Origin: Streptomyces sp. NBC_01431
Lineage (GTDB): Bacteria; Actinomycetota; Actinomycetes; Streptomycetales; Streptomycetaceae
NCBI RefSeq assembly: GCF_036231355.1
Contig: NZ_CP109496.1
Coordinates: 3,162,001 to 3,226,000 of the forward strand
Length of the DNA stretch: 64,000 bases
Direction of reading: 5' to 3'
In this document: piece after piece, positions 49,949 through 59,794 of the stretch
Layout of the letters: every line of letters starts with the position of its first letter
How positions within the stretch are numbered: the stretch's first letter is position 1
Notes under the pieces: model-generated
Seen by the model: the letters and a program-made list of their open reading frames with translations, nothing else
Database searches by the model: none
Told to the model about the DNA's origin: nothing
Translations under genes and position numbers: made by a program

Positions 49949-51276
49949 TGCGTACGACACAGATCTTCGCGGCGTCCACGCTGTACGGACTGGCCACGCT
50001 GGCCGCCGCGCTCGACAGCGGCTGTTTCCCGGCGGCGGACCGGCGTTTGCTGCTGGTCAGCAACAACGCGGCGGTGCCCGAGACGTCCACCCAGCTGGAG
50101 ACGATGCCGGGCTTCGAGCGGCTGCGCGGACGCTTCGACGGGGTGCTCTCCTGGAACGACACGATCGCCCCCTTCCACCCGGGCGGCTGGTCGCCCCGCC
50201 CCGATGACGTTCCGCTGTGGGAACGGCAGTTGAGGGCGTTGTGGGACCTGGGTGACGACCGGATACAACTCGCCCTGGAATCCATCCAGGTGAACCCGGC
50301 GCAGGCGGTGGCACAGCTGTTCCCCGACGCGCCGCTGACCGTGTACGCGGACGGCCTGATGACGTACGGCCCCACCCGCAACAAGCTGGATCCGCTGATC
50401 GGTTCGCGGGTGCGGCAGGTGCTGCACCTCGACCTGGTGGGGGACCTCACCCCGCTGCTCCTCGGCGAGTTCGAGGTGCCGTGCGAGACGGTGCCGACGA
50501 CGGCGTTCATGAAGACGGTCACCGAACTGGGCGCGGCGGAAGCCGAGTTGGAGGTCGCCGTCGACGGTGAGCCGGTGGCGCTGCTGCTCGGCCAGTACCT
50601 CTGCGCGCTGTCCATCCTGACACCGGAGCAGGAGGAGGAGCTGCACCTGCGCATGCTGCGGGGCGCGGCCGGGCGCGGCCACCGCCGCATCGTCTTCAAG
50701 CCGCACCCCTCGGCGCCGCCCGCCTGGTCGCGGGCGCTGGAGCGCGAGGCAGCGGCCCTGGAGGTCCAACTGACCGTTCTGCAACGGCCGTTGCTCGCCG
50801 AAGTCCTCTATGAGCGCCTCTCGCCCGCCCTGGTGGTGGGCTGCTTCTCGACCGCGCTGCTCACGGCCTCGGCGTTCTACGGAATCGAGGTCGCGCGGGT
50901 CGGCACGGAGCTGCTCCTGGACCGGCTCGCCCCGTACCAGAACAGCAACCGGGTGCCGGTGACCATCGCGGACGTACTGCTCCCGCCGCTGGAGCCGGAA
51001 CCGGCACGACCGGCCGTGGACCTGGCGGGGCTGCTGAGTGCGGTGGGCTACGCCATGCAGCCGGAGCTGCGGCCGGACCTGCGGGGCGCGGCCGAGCGGT
51101 ACCTCGCGGCCGACCTCGACGCCCACACCTGGCGGTACTTCAAGCGCCGCCGCCTGACGTCGCTCGCCCTGCCGGGCGCGGTGCCGGCGGGCCTGATCCC
51201 GCGCAACCCGACCTTGCGGCGGGTGGCCCGCCGGGCCCGGTCGATGGTGCGCCGCACCCTGCCGAGCACGTCGTAA
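49948..51276 (+). CDS. Alpha-2,8-polysialyltransferase family protein
   Basis: The 442-residue protein matches the polyST pattern: MRTTQIFAASTLYGLATLAA at the start, LTVYADGLMTYGPTRN (D-G motif), ALLLGQYLCALSILTPEQEE, HRRIVFKPHPSAPP (the conserved H-P) and LVVGCFSTALLTASAFYG (S-T motif). A basic C-terminal tail follows (about 35 residues with many Arg). It is likely to polymerise a nonulosonate such as Kdn into a wall polymer. It is coupled to the GT2 gene. A second polyST-like protein is encoded at 44107-45198, so the cluster has two. Confidence 0.85.
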   Translation: MRTTQIFAASTLYGLATLAAALDSGCFPAADRRLLLVSNNAAVPETSTQLETMPGFERLRGRFDGVLSWNDTIAPFHPGGWSPRPDDVPLWERQLRALWDLGDDRIQLALESIQVNPAQAVAQLFPDAPLTVYADGLMTYGPTRNKLDPLIGSRVRQVLHLDLVGDLTPLLLGEFEVPCETVPTTAFMKTVTELGAAEAELEVAVDGEPVALLLGQYLCALSILTPEQEEELHLRMLRGAAGRGHRRIVFKPHPSAPPAWSRALEREAAALEVQLTVLQRPLLAEVLYERLSPALVVGCFSTALLTASAFYGIEVARVGTELLLDRLAPYQNSNRVPVTIADVLLPPLEPEPARPAVDLAGLLSAVGYAMQPELRPDLRGAAERYLAADLDAHTWRYFKRRRLTSLALPGAVPAGLIPRNPTLRRVARRARSMVRRTLPSTS

Positions 51277-51282
51277 CGGACC

Positions 51283-51309
51283 CCGAGGCGGGGCTCACCC
51301 CCGCCTCGG
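51283..51309. terminator. Bidirectional hairpin between polyST and tetR genes
   Basis: A perfect 11-base-pair stem CCGAGGCGGGG / CCCCGCCTCGG with a 5-base loop lies seven bases past the polysialyltransferase stop and overlaps the last codons of the convergent tetR. Confidence 0.75.
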
Positions 51310-51942
51310 ATACACCGCCTCGATCCCGGCCACCACCACGTCGAGACCTTCCTCGAACCTCTCGTCGTTCGCCTCGAACAACTCCGGCCCGGCCGCCGCG
51401 GCCAGCGGGTAGGCCGCCAGGGCGGCCGCGCGGGCCGCCACGTCCACGCCCTCGCCGCGCTCCCCCGGCCGCGGCTCGGTGCCCTGCTCCTCCGCCACGA
51501 AGCCCATCGTGTACGCGTACGACGTCATCGTGGCGCGGGTCGCGTCGCGCTGCGTGAAGCCCGCCTTCAGCAGGGCGCCCAGGTAGACCTCCAGGGATTC
51601 CGCGTGGTCGGTGCCGGTGAAGCGGGCGCCTCCGTACACCTTCGCGCCGTCGCGGTAGCCGAGCATCATCGCGCGCAGGGCGCGGCTGACAGCGCGGACC
51701 ATCTCCTGCCAGGTCTGCGCCTCCGCTCCGGGGATGCCGTCCGCCATGAGCCGCCGGTACATGACCGTCGCCATCTCGTCCAGCAGAGCCTGCTTGTTCT
51801 TGAAGTGCCAGTACAGGGCGGGCGCCTGGACGCCGAGCTCCTTCGCGATGGCCCGCAGCGTGAGGCCGTCCAGGCCCACCTCGTTCAGGAGCCGCAGCGC
51901 GGTGTCGGCGACCTGCGCCCGGTCGATCTTCGTCGTAGCCAC
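51295..51942 (-). CDS. TetR-family repressor of an adjacent monooxygenase
   Basis: The 215-residue protein has a TetR helix-turn-helix (DRAQVADTALRLLNEVGLDG, LTLRAIAKELGVQAPALYWH). A TetR_C-type ligand domain follows (LRAMMLGYRDGAKVYGGARF, FTQRDATRATMTSYAYTMGF), like the class that senses tetracycline or polyketides. It is divergent from an FAD monooxygenase gene. Two palindromes CTTAAC-N3-GTTAAG lie in the shared region. GTG is the start, with no ribosome site but AAGG adjacent, so the transcript may be leaderless. Confidence 0.88.
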   Translation of the reverse strand: MATTKIDRAQVADTALRLLNEVGLDGLTLRAIAKELGVQAPALYWHFKNKQALLDEMATVMYRRLMADGIPGAEAQTWQEMVRAVSRALRAMMLGYRDGAKVYGGARFTGTDHAESLEVYLGALLKAGFTQRDATRATMTSYAYTMGFVAEEQGTEPRPGERGEGVDVAARAAALAAYPLAAAAGPELFEANDERFEEGLDVVVAGIEAVYPRRG

Positions 51943-51950
51943 CTTGACAA

Positions 51951-51965
51951 CTTAACACTGTTAAG
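51951..51965. promoter_or_regulatory. TetR operator 1
   Basis: CTTAAC-ACT-GTTAAG is a perfect 6+6 palindrome. It sits in the spacer between a TTGACA -35 (51944-51949) and a CATGCT -10-like element (51968-51973) for the monooxygenase gene, so repressor binding would block transcription. Confidence 0.8.
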
Positions 51966-51986
51966 CACATGCTGCCGGACATGGAA

Positions 51987-52001
51987 CTTAACGGCGTTAA
52001 G
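51987..52001. promoter_or_regulatory. TetR operator 2
   Basis: CTTAAC-GGC-GTTAAG repeats the same 6+6 palindrome 36 bases downstream of the first. It lies within the earliest transcribed region of the monooxygenase gene. Confidence 0.8.
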
Positions 52002-52004
52002 GAA

Positions 52005-53438
52005 ATGCCCGACGTGCTCATCGTGGGCGCGGGCCCCACCGGCCTGGTGCTCGCCATCGACCTGGCCCGCCGCGGCATCCCCGCCCTGCTCGTGGAGAAG
52101 TCCGACCGGCTCTTCCCCGGCTCGCGCGGCAAGGGCATCCAGCCCCGCACCCTGGAGGTGCTCGACGACCTCGGCCTCGTCGACGCCGTGCTGCGGGCGG
52201 GCCGCGACTTCCCCCGCATGCTCAGCTGGGAGGGCCCGGACGGCGCCGAGCGCGGTCGCGAGTGGGACGTGATCGAGCGCTTCGAGCCCAGCGAGCAGGC
52301 CCCCTACGCGAACGCCCTGCTCATCGGCCAGTCCCGCTTCCAGGAGGTGCTGCACGCCGGCCTCCGCGAGCTCGGCGGCGAAGTCCTCTTCGACACCGAG
52401 GTAACCGGACTCGTCCAGGACGCCGAGGGCGTCACCGTCACGTTCGCCGACGGGCGCACCGTCCGCGCCCGCCACGTCGTCGCCGCCGACGGCGGCCGCT
52501 CCGGGATCCGGCGCGCGCTCGGCATCACCATGGAAGGCGAGAGCGTCGACCCCAAGCCGATGCTCGTCGCGGACCTCCTCCTGACCGCGGACGCGATCGT
52601 CGACGACCGCAACTGGCATGTGTGGCGCGGCTCTTCGCAGGGCGGAGCCGTGCTCTGCCCGCTGCCCGGCGAGCCCGGACTCTTCCAGCTGATCATCCAG
52701 TACGCCGACGAGAACGCGGTGCCCGACATCAGCGAGGCGGGCGTCCTGGAACGCCTCGTGTCCCTCACCCCGATCACCGAGGACCAGGTGACCAAGGTCA
52801 TCTGGGCCTCCGAGTTCCGGCCCCGCGCCGCGCTGGCCACTCGCTACCGCGACGGCCGGGTCTTCCTCGCGGGCGACGCGGCGCACATCCACTCCCCGGC
52901 CGGCGGCCAGGGCCTGAACACCAGCATCCAGGACGCCTACAACCTGGGCTGGAAGCTCGCCCAGGTGCTCCGGCACGGCGCCCCCGCCGAACTCCTCGAC
53001 ACCTACGAGGAGGAGCGCCGGCCGATCGCGGCCGGGGTGCTCGGCATGAGCACCCGGCTGCACCGCCACAGGTTGCTCGGCGAGAACAGCCTGAGGGTCG
53101 AGGAGACCCGCCAGCTCGCTCTCGGCTACCGCGGCGGCCCGCTCGCGATCGGCCGGGCGGGTGCCCTGGAGGCGGGCGACCGCGCGCCGGACGGCCCGCT
53201 GCCCGGCGGCCGGGTCTTCGACCTGCTGCGCGGCCCGCACTTCACCCTGCTGGCCTTCGCCACCCCGGCTCCGGCCATCACCTCCGCGCGGGTCCGGGTG
53301 CACGAGCTGGGCGCGTACGAGGCGTACGGGCGCGGCCTGTTCCTGGTCCGGCCCGACGGCTACATCGGCTGGGCGGGCCAGGACGCCGCCGGCCTGCACG
53401 ACTACCTCGCCCGCGTCGGCGTCACCGAACGCCCTTGA
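52005..53438 (+). CDS. FAD-dependent aromatic hydroxylase/monooxygenase
   Basis: The 477-residue flavoprotein has the FAD dinucleotide motif MPDVLIVGAGPTGLVLAIDL, the D-G motif VVAADGGRSGIRRALG and the second FAD motif GRVFLAGDAAHIHSPAGGQG, then LNTSIQDAYNLGWKLA. A thioredoxin-like C-terminal domain follows. It resembles class A phenol/tetracycline/polyketide hydroxylases (RdmE/TetX-like). It is controlled by the divergent TetR. The ATG at 52005 precedes the FAD motif. Upstream ATGs at 51981 and 51969 are in frame; the 51981 one would coincide with the predicted transcript start and give a leaderless form. Confidence 0.88.
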   Translation: MPDVLIVGAGPTGLVLAIDLARRGIPALLVEKSDRLFPGSRGKGIQPRTLEVLDDLGLVDAVLRAGRDFPRMLSWEGPDGAERGREWDVIERFEPSEQAPYANALLIGQSRFQEVLHAGLRELGGEVLFDTEVTGLVQDAEGVTVTFADGRTVRARHVVAADGGRSGIRRALGITMEGESVDPKPMLVADLLLTADAIVDDRNWHVWRGSSQGGAVLCPLPGEPGLFQLIIQYADENAVPDISEAGVLERLVSLTPITEDQVTKVIWASEFRPRAALATRYRDGRVFLAGDAAHIHSPAGGQGLNTSIQDAYNLGWKLAQVLRHGAPAELLDTYEEERRPIAAGVLGMSTRLHRHRLLGENSLRVEETRQLALGYRGGPLAIGRAGALEAGDRAPDGPLPGGRVFDLLRGPHFTLLAFATPAPAITSARVRVHELGAYEAYGRGLFLVRPDGYIGWAGQDAAGLHDYLARVGVTERP

Positions 53439-53439
53439 C

Positions 53440-53455
53440 CTCAAGCATGGTTGAG
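53440..53455. promoter_or_regulatory. Palindrome upstream of the marR gene
   Basis: CTCAA-GCATGG-TTGAG forms a 5+5 inverted repeat in the spacer between a TTGACC -35-like element (53435-53440) and TACGGT, upstream of the MarR ATG. It resembles MarR/HxlR-type operators and suggests autoregulation. Confidence 0.5.
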
Positions 53456-53473
53456 CTCATACGGTCGTGAGCC

Positions 53474-53965
53474 ATGGACGCCAACACACGCGCCGCCGAG
53501 CCCACCAGCTCCTTCACCCCCTCGCACGACGACGCCGCACTGGCCGGTCAGCCGGTCGGCTACTGGAGCTGGGCCGCACAGAACGCGGTGGTCACCCACA
53601 TCCGCTCGATGCTCGCGGAGCAGGGCCTCACCCAGCCCCAGTGGTGGATCCTCAACCAGACGGCCGACGGGCGGCGGCCGCGCGCCGAGATGGTGGGCGT
53701 GCTCCAGGGCTATCTGGCGACGGGCACCCAGGTCATCGGGGACGGCATCGACGAACTCGCCGCCCGCGGTCTGCTCACCGAGGACCCCACCGGGCACCTC
53801 CAACTCACCGACGCCGGGCGGTCGTTGCGCGACCGGACCGCCGTCCGCCAGCAGGAGGTGCGCGAGCGGGTGCACGCCGGGATCACCGACGAGGAGTACG
53901 TCGCCACCCTCAAGGCCCTCCAGCGCATGATCCACAACGTCGGCGGCAAGGCCTGGCACCACTGA
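53474..53965 (+). CDS. MarR-like winged-helix regulator
   Basis: The 163-residue protein fits the MarR fold: VGYWSWAAQNAVVTHIRSML, GLTQPQWWILNQTADGRRPR, IDELAARGLLTEDPTGHLQL (winged helix), ending DEEYVATLKALQRMIHNVGG. The dimerisation helices are at the ends. It lies 36 bases after the monooxygenase gene, just before an acyltransferase gene. A CTCAA-N6-TTGAG palindrome precedes it. The ligand and targets are unknown. Confidence 0.78.
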   Translation: MDANTRAAEPTSSFTPSHDDAALAGQPVGYWSWAAQNAVVTHIRSMLAEQGLTQPQWWILNQTADGRRPRAEMVGVLQGYLATGTQVIGDGIDELAARGLLTEDPTGHLQLTDAGRSLRDRTAVRQQEVRERVHAGITDEEYVATLKALQRMIHNVGGKAWHH

Positions 53966-54147
53966 CCGCGAGGCCTCGTCCGACGGCGAACCGACGCGCG
54001 GGCAAACCCGTCCCGGCACCAGATGAACTTGCCGCGTCGGCCAGGGGAACACCACCGCTCCGGCCCCGTTCGCGGGCCGGAGCGGACCTACTCTGTCGAC
54101 GCCAAGGGGCCCGCCGCCCCGTAGCACGACCGCCGGAAGAGGACGCC

Positions 54148-55278
54148 GTGACGAACACCCTGCCGCGTGTACGAGGCGCCGTGGGCGGACAGCCGAAGGC
54201 ACCGGAGCGGGCCCCGGTGACGGCTCCGGTCTCCCGGCTCCGCGCGCTCGACGGACTGCGCCTGGTCGCGGCCCTCATGGTCGCGCTGTACCACTACGGC
54301 GGCCGCTCCGGCGACATCAGCAAGGGCTGGGGCGCCTCCCCCAAGAAGCTGTTCCCCGCCCTGCACGAGTGGTTCTCCTACGGCTGCCTCGGGGTGCAGA
54401 TCTTCTTCGTCATCAGCGGCTTCGTCATCTGCATGAGCGGCTGGGGACGCCCGCTGCGCTCCTTCTTCGCCTCGCGCGTGGCCCGGCTCTACCCCGCGTA
54501 CTGGGCGGCGCTCGTCATCGTCACCGCGGTGTTCGCGCTGCCCTGGGTCGTCTACCGGACGGTCACGCCCAGCGAGTTCCTGGTGAACCTGACCATGTTG
54601 CAGATGCCGGTCGGGGTGCACCGGGTGCTCGGCGTGTGCTGGACGCTCTGGGCCGAGCTCCGCTTCTACGCGCTGTTCGCCCTGTGCGTCGTGCTGCCCG
54701 GCGCGACCCGCCGCCGGGTCGTGCTGTTCTGCGCGGGCTGGACGCTGGCCGCCGCGATCACCGCAACGTCCCACCAGCCCTTCCTGGACGCCGTGTTCAT
54801 GCCCGAGTACGCGCCGTTCTTCATCGGCGGCATGGGCCTGTACCTGCTCCACCGCGACCGGCGCGACGTCACCGCCTGGGGCATCGTCGCCGTCAGCTGG
54901 GCCATCGGCCAGCACTGGGCGGTCGCGGGCCTGTGGCACAAGCCGAACCCGGCGGCCTTCTCCAACCGGCACGCCTCGGTGATCATCGTCATCGTCACCC
55001 TGGGGTTCCTGCTGGTCGGCGCGATCGCGCTCGGCTGGTTCCGCTGGGCGAACTGGAGCTGGCTCACCGTCGCGGGCGCGCTCACCTACCCGTTCTACCT
55101 GGTCCACGAACACCTGGGCTGGGTGGTCGTCGGCGTACTGCACCGCAAGCTGCATGTCCCGGCCCCCGCCACCTTCGCCCTGACCATCACGGCGATGCTG
55201 GCGCTTGCCTGGCTGCTCAACCGCTACGTGGAACGCTGGGCGACCCCGCTGCTGCGCGGTGCGCTGGCGCGCCGCTGA
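54148..55278 (+). CDS. Acyltransferase 3 (OafA/YrhL-type) membrane protein
   Basis: The 376-residue integral membrane O-acyltransferase starts from GTG behind GGAAGAGGA. The first conserved block is LDGLRLVAALMVALYHYG (catalytic His in the Y-H-Y context), then VQIFFVISGFVICMSG, SRVARLYPAYWAAL, FLVNLTMLQMP and WTLWAELRFYALFAL, with a late YVERWATPLL. About ten helices are expected. It acetylates or otherwise acylates cell-surface glycans. The nearby nonulosonate cluster offers a possible substrate (inference). Confidence 0.87.
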   Translation: MTNTLPRVRGAVGGQPKAPERAPVTAPVSRLRALDGLRLVAALMVALYHYGGRSGDISKGWGASPKKLFPALHEWFSYGCLGVQIFFVISGFVICMSGWGRPLRSFFASRVARLYPAYWAALVIVTAVFALPWVVYRTVTPSEFLVNLTMLQMPVGVHRVLGVCWTLWAELRFYALFALCVVLPGATRRRVVLFCAGWTLAAAITATSHQPFLDAVFMPEYAPFFIGGMGLYLLHRDRRDVTAWGIVAVSWAIGQHWAVAGLWHKPNPAAFSNRHASVIIVIVTLGFLLVGAIALGWFRWANWSWLTVAGALTYPFYLVHEHLGWVVVGVLHRKLHVPAPATFALTITAMLALAWLLNRYVERWATPLLRGALARR

Positions 55279-55287
55279 GCCGCCCGG

Positions 55288-55884
55288 TCAGTCGCCGTCC
55301 CCGTCGAGCAGCACGTCGACGGGCAGCTCCAGGCTGAGGCCCACGGACTGTGGAACGACCACCTTCGAGCCCCGCTCGTAGCGCGAGCGGGTGCGGTAGG
55401 CGTCGCCCACCGGGTCCGTGAGCACGAGGACCTCTCCGTGCTTGCGGTCGGCGATGACGTACACCGGGATCCCGGCCTCCGCGTAGGTCTCGGCCTTGGT
55501 GACCAGGTCGTTGCCCCAGTTGGAGGACGTCACTTCCAGGACGAGGCGGAAGACGTTCGCCGCGTAGCAGTTCTTCGTGACCGCGGCGTCCTTGTAGTCG
55601 GCGTCGACGATGGCCCAGTCCGGCTCCGCGTAGTCGTCGGGGCCCGTACCGAGCCATACACCGATGCCGGGGAGCGCCTTGAGCCCGGATTCCCTGCCCC
55701 CAGCCTTTCGGAACTGATAGACGAGCTCAGCCACGGTCTCCTGATGCGGGCCGTCAGGCGGTGGTGTCACGACGATGCTCCCCTTGAGGACCTCCACGCG
55801 ATGTCCGGGCAGCGCTTCCGAAAGGCGGTCGGCGGCTTCGCCGATCGTCATCTCGTTCAGTATTACGGCCACGGCATCCTCCAT
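55288..55884 (-). CDS. Uma2-family (DUF820) nuclease-fold protein, second copy
   Basis: The 198-residue protein has VEVLKGSIVVTPPPDGPHQE, YAEPDWAIVDADYKD, FRLVLEVTSSNWGNDLVTK and AETYAEAGIPVYVIADRKHG. These correspond to the PD-(D/E)XK-like active-site positions (Asp of EPDW, Glu of LEV, Lys of VTK). The start ATG at 55884 was picked between GTG 55896 and a later ATG. It differs from the copy at 34804-35418 in many positions and is not a recent duplicate. A hairpin at 55912-55940 separates it from the mutase gene. Confidence 0.8.
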   Translation of the reverse strand: MEDAVAVILNEMTIGEAADRLSEALPGHRVEVLKGSIVVTPPPDGPHQETVAELVYQFRKAGGRESGLKALPGIGVWLGTGPDDYAEPDWAIVDADYKDAAVTKNCYAANVFRLVLEVTSSNWGNDLVTKAETYAEAGIPVYVIADRKHGEVLVLTDPVGDAYRTRSRYERGSKVVVPQSVGLSLELPVDVLLDGDGD

Positions 55885-55911
55885 TCGGGAGACCACTCTC
55901 CACCGAGAGTA

Positions 55912-55940
55912 ACCGGAGGCACCCCGCTTCCGCCTCCGGT
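55912..55940. terminator. Terminator after the mutase gene
   Basis: A perfect 9-base-pair stem ACCGGAGGC / GCCTCCGGT with an 11-base loop lies 35 bases past the end of the minus-strand methylmalonyl-CoA mutase gene and upstream of the Uma2 gene. Confidence 0.65.
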
Positions 55941-55974
55941 CACCCCTTCGGGGGACGCGTCCGCGGGCAGCGCC

Positions 55975-57555
<1,581 letters not shown>

Positions 57556-57754
57556 GTGCTGTGCCTCCCGCTAGAGCTCTTACTCCCGACTGGTACCCAA
57601 CCCTCGCGACGGACTGTAGCGGCGGGCGTGCGGCGGGCGGAGAGGCGCACGCTGGGAGCTTGCTCACAACGTGCGCGATGCAGCCGACTGCTTTTGCAAC
57701 CGTTCTGAGCGGGAATCTGTCTCTGGGGACACCAGAGAAGCAGGGGGGCGACCG

Positions 57755-58630
57755 ATGCGCCGGATCCACCGCACCACCTTCATAGCCAAAACCCTCGCCA
57801 CGACCGCCGTCATCGCGGTGGCGGTGGGGTGCAGTCCGCAGAGCGACAAGGCCGGTGCGGCCACGCCCGCGACGCCCGCAGCCCCGGGCTCGCCGTCGTC
57901 CGCTGCCTCCGCCGCGCCCTTCGCCGCCACCGACGACAAGCCGGCCGGTGCGGCCGCCCCCGGCGCCTCGGCCACCACCGCGGCCAAGGCCGCGCCCAGG
58001 ATCGTGATGGCGAACGGCGCCAAGGGCGAGCAGGTCAAGGAACTCCAGGCGCGGCTCGCCCAGATCGGCTGGTTCGACGACACCCCGACGGGCACGTACG
58101 GCGCCGCGACAACCGCTGCCGTCAAGGGCTTCCAGGGCAGGCGCGGGCTCGCCGAGACCGGCGCCACGGACAGCGTGACCTGGAACCGGCTCCTGTCCAT
58201 GACGACGAAGCCGACGGCCGGGGAACTCGCGGGCAAAGCGGTCAACAAGCCGGCGCCCAAGCTCGATCCGCGCTGTATGACGGGCCGCGTGATGTGCATC
58301 AGCAAGACCAGCCGCACGCTGTCATGGGTGGTCAACGGCAAGGTGCAGTCGACGATGGACGTGCGCTTCGGCTCGCAGTACACCCCGACCCGCGAGGGCG
58401 TCTTCAAGGTCTTCGAGAAGAGCCGCAACCACGTCTCGACGATCTACCACACGGCCATGCCGTACGCGATGTTCTTCAGCGGCGGCCAAGCGGTGCACTA
58501 CTCCTCGGACTTCGCGGCGCGCGGCTACAACGGCGCCTCGCACGGCTGCGTGAACGTCCGGGACAAGGGCAAGGTCGCGGCGCTGTTCGACCAGGTCCGC
58601 CTCGGCGACAAGGTCGTCGTCTACTGGTGA
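57755..58630 (+). CDS. L,D-transpeptidase lipoprotein with peptidoglycan-binding domain
   Basis: The 291-residue protein has a lipoprotein signal (VIAVAVGC, Cys about 26) and a long Ala/Pro/Ser-rich linker. A PG_binding_1 domain follows (GAKGEQVKELQARLAQIGWF, about residues 88-150). The YkuD catalytic domain shows HYSSDF, then SHGCVNVRDKG, with catalytic Cys in S-H-G-C. It crosslinks or anchors in the peptidoglycan by 3-3 linkage. ATG 57755 is preceded by AGGGGGG. The upstream region is 199 bases long; an inverted repeat terminator follows. Confidence 0.88.
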   Translation: MRRIHRTTFIAKTLATTAVIAVAVGCSPQSDKAGAATPATPAAPGSPSSAASAAPFAATDDKPAGAAAPGASATTAAKAAPRIVMANGAKGEQVKELQARLAQIGWFDDTPTGTYGAATTAAVKGFQGRRGLAETGATDSVTWNRLLSMTTKPTAGELAGKAVNKPAPKLDPRCMTGRVMCISKTSRTLSWVVNGKVQSTMDVRFGSQYTPTREGVFKVFEKSRNHVSTIYHTAMPYAMFFSGGQAVHYSSDFAARGYNGASHGCVNVRDKGKVAALFDQVRLGDKVVVYW

Positions 58631-58672
58631 CCGGGGAGCGGTCGCCGGCCTGACCGGCCGGGAAAGAGGGAG

Positions 58673-58711
58673 GGCGCGGGCGGGACCGGGGGAACGTGTC
58701 CCGCCCGCGCC
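58673..58711. terminator. Terminator after the L,D-transpeptidase gene
   Basis: A perfect 14-base-pair stem GGCGCGGGCGGGAC / GTCCCGCCCGCGCC with an 11-base loop lies 42 bases past the stop. Confidence 0.8.
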
Positions 58712-58834
58712 ATTCGCGCGGAGCCGTGGGTACGGGGGGAACCCCGGCTCTTTCTGCGCCGCCGATGACCAGTCGGCTCACTCAGTACTGCGCCGCCGTC
58801 TCAAAAAACGTTACTGCCGGTTCCGACCAGGGCT

Positions 58835-59794
58835 TCAGGGAGCCGACGGCGTACTGAACCCGCCCTGCTTCAGCCAGTCCATGATGCCGCCGGGCTGGGT
58901 GACGGAACTCGGCTTTCCGCCGCCCCCGCCGCCGTTCTTGTTGCCGGACCCGTCGCCCTTGCCGCCGCCGCTCTTGCCCTCGTCGCCGCCGTCGCCACCC
59001 GTGGCGCCTCCGTTGCCCGCCTTGCCGTCGAGCAGCAGATCGCAGAAGGCCTTCACCGCGGCCGGGCCGTGGGCCGCGGACTCCAGGGCGCGGCGGCGCT
59101 CCTGGTCGAGCCGGCCCGAGCGGTAGTCGCGGCAGTCGTCGGTGCGCTTGGCGATCCACTGGGCGGTGCCCTCGCCGTCGTCGCCGCCCTGCGCACCGCC
59201 CTTCTTCGCGGGGTCGCCGGCGCCGTCCGAGGCCGGACCGCCGGGGGTCGCGTCGTGCGAGCCGCCGGGCGTGCCCGGGGCGGACGACGGCGCGCGGTGG
59301 CCGGGCGTCGGGGAGTTGGGGAACAGGGAGTGCGAGGGCGAGGTGGAGACCGGACCGGGGGTCGCCTCGGCGGAGACGGTGGCGGCGGGCGTCGGGTCCT
59401 GGTCGTCGAAGGCGAACGGGCCGGGCAGCACACCGGTGCCCGCGGCGACCGCGACCCCGCCGAGCGCACAGCAGGCCACCGCGGCGGCGAGCCCGAGCCG
59501 CACCGGGCCGATCCGCCGGCGCCGGGGAGCCTCGGCGACCCGGGCCGCCCGTCCGACCCGTACGACATCGAACGCCTCGGTGCCGGCCGCGCCTTCGGAC
59601 CGGGCCTTGCGGAACGCCGCCAGCGCGGCTTCCTCGCCGGGGAGTTCGGCAGCCGACGGTTCGGGGCGGGCCACGGAACGCAGCAGGGCCGTCAGGCGCT
59701 CGGCCTCGGCGCGAGGCCGCTCGTCACCCGGGTCGACGGATTCGCCGCGCAGCAGTCGCTCGGCGGCATCCCGGTCGAGCCACTCGTCAGCCAT
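58835..59794 (-). CDS. Single-pass membrane protein coupled to an ECF sigma factor
   Basis: The 319-residue protein has a cytoplasmic N-terminal part (RDAAERLLRGESVDPGDERP, LPGEEAALAAFRKARSEG). One membrane helix follows at about residues 98-120 (LGLAAAVACCALGGVAVAAG). A long Pro/Ser/Gly-rich region, a short helical part with Cys (RTDDCRDYRSGRLDQERRRA, AVKAFCDLLLD) and a Gly-rich tail complete it. The usual H-x-x-x-C-x-x-C zinc anti-sigma motif is absent. Its start overlaps the sigma factor stop (TGATG), so it is probably a regulatory partner, but this is inference. Confidence 0.7.
   Translation of the reverse strand: MADEWLDRDAAERLLRGESVDPGDERPRAEAERLTALLRSVARPEPSAAELPGEEAALAAFRKARSEGAAGTEAFDVVRVGRAARVAEAPRRRRIGPVRLGLAAAVACCALGGVAVAAGTGVLPGPFAFDDQDPTPAATVSAEATPGPVSTSPSHSLFPNSPTPGHRAPSSAPGTPGGSHDATPGGPASDGAGDPAKKGGAQGGDDGEGTAQWIAKRTDDCRDYRSGRLDQERRRALESAAHGPAAVKAFCDLLLDGKAGNGGATGGDGGDEGKSGGGKGDGSGNKNGGGGGGKPSSVTQPGGIMDWLKQGGFSTPSAP

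Noticed and set aside
57829..58653. Second-frame ORF inside the L,D-transpeptidase gene
   Set aside because: It has shadow composition, while the other frame contains the S-H-G-C catalytic motif.
58835..59794. Zinc-binding anti-sigma factor
   Set aside because: No H-x-x-x-C-x-x-C motif was found; only coupling to the sigma gene supports a regulatory role.
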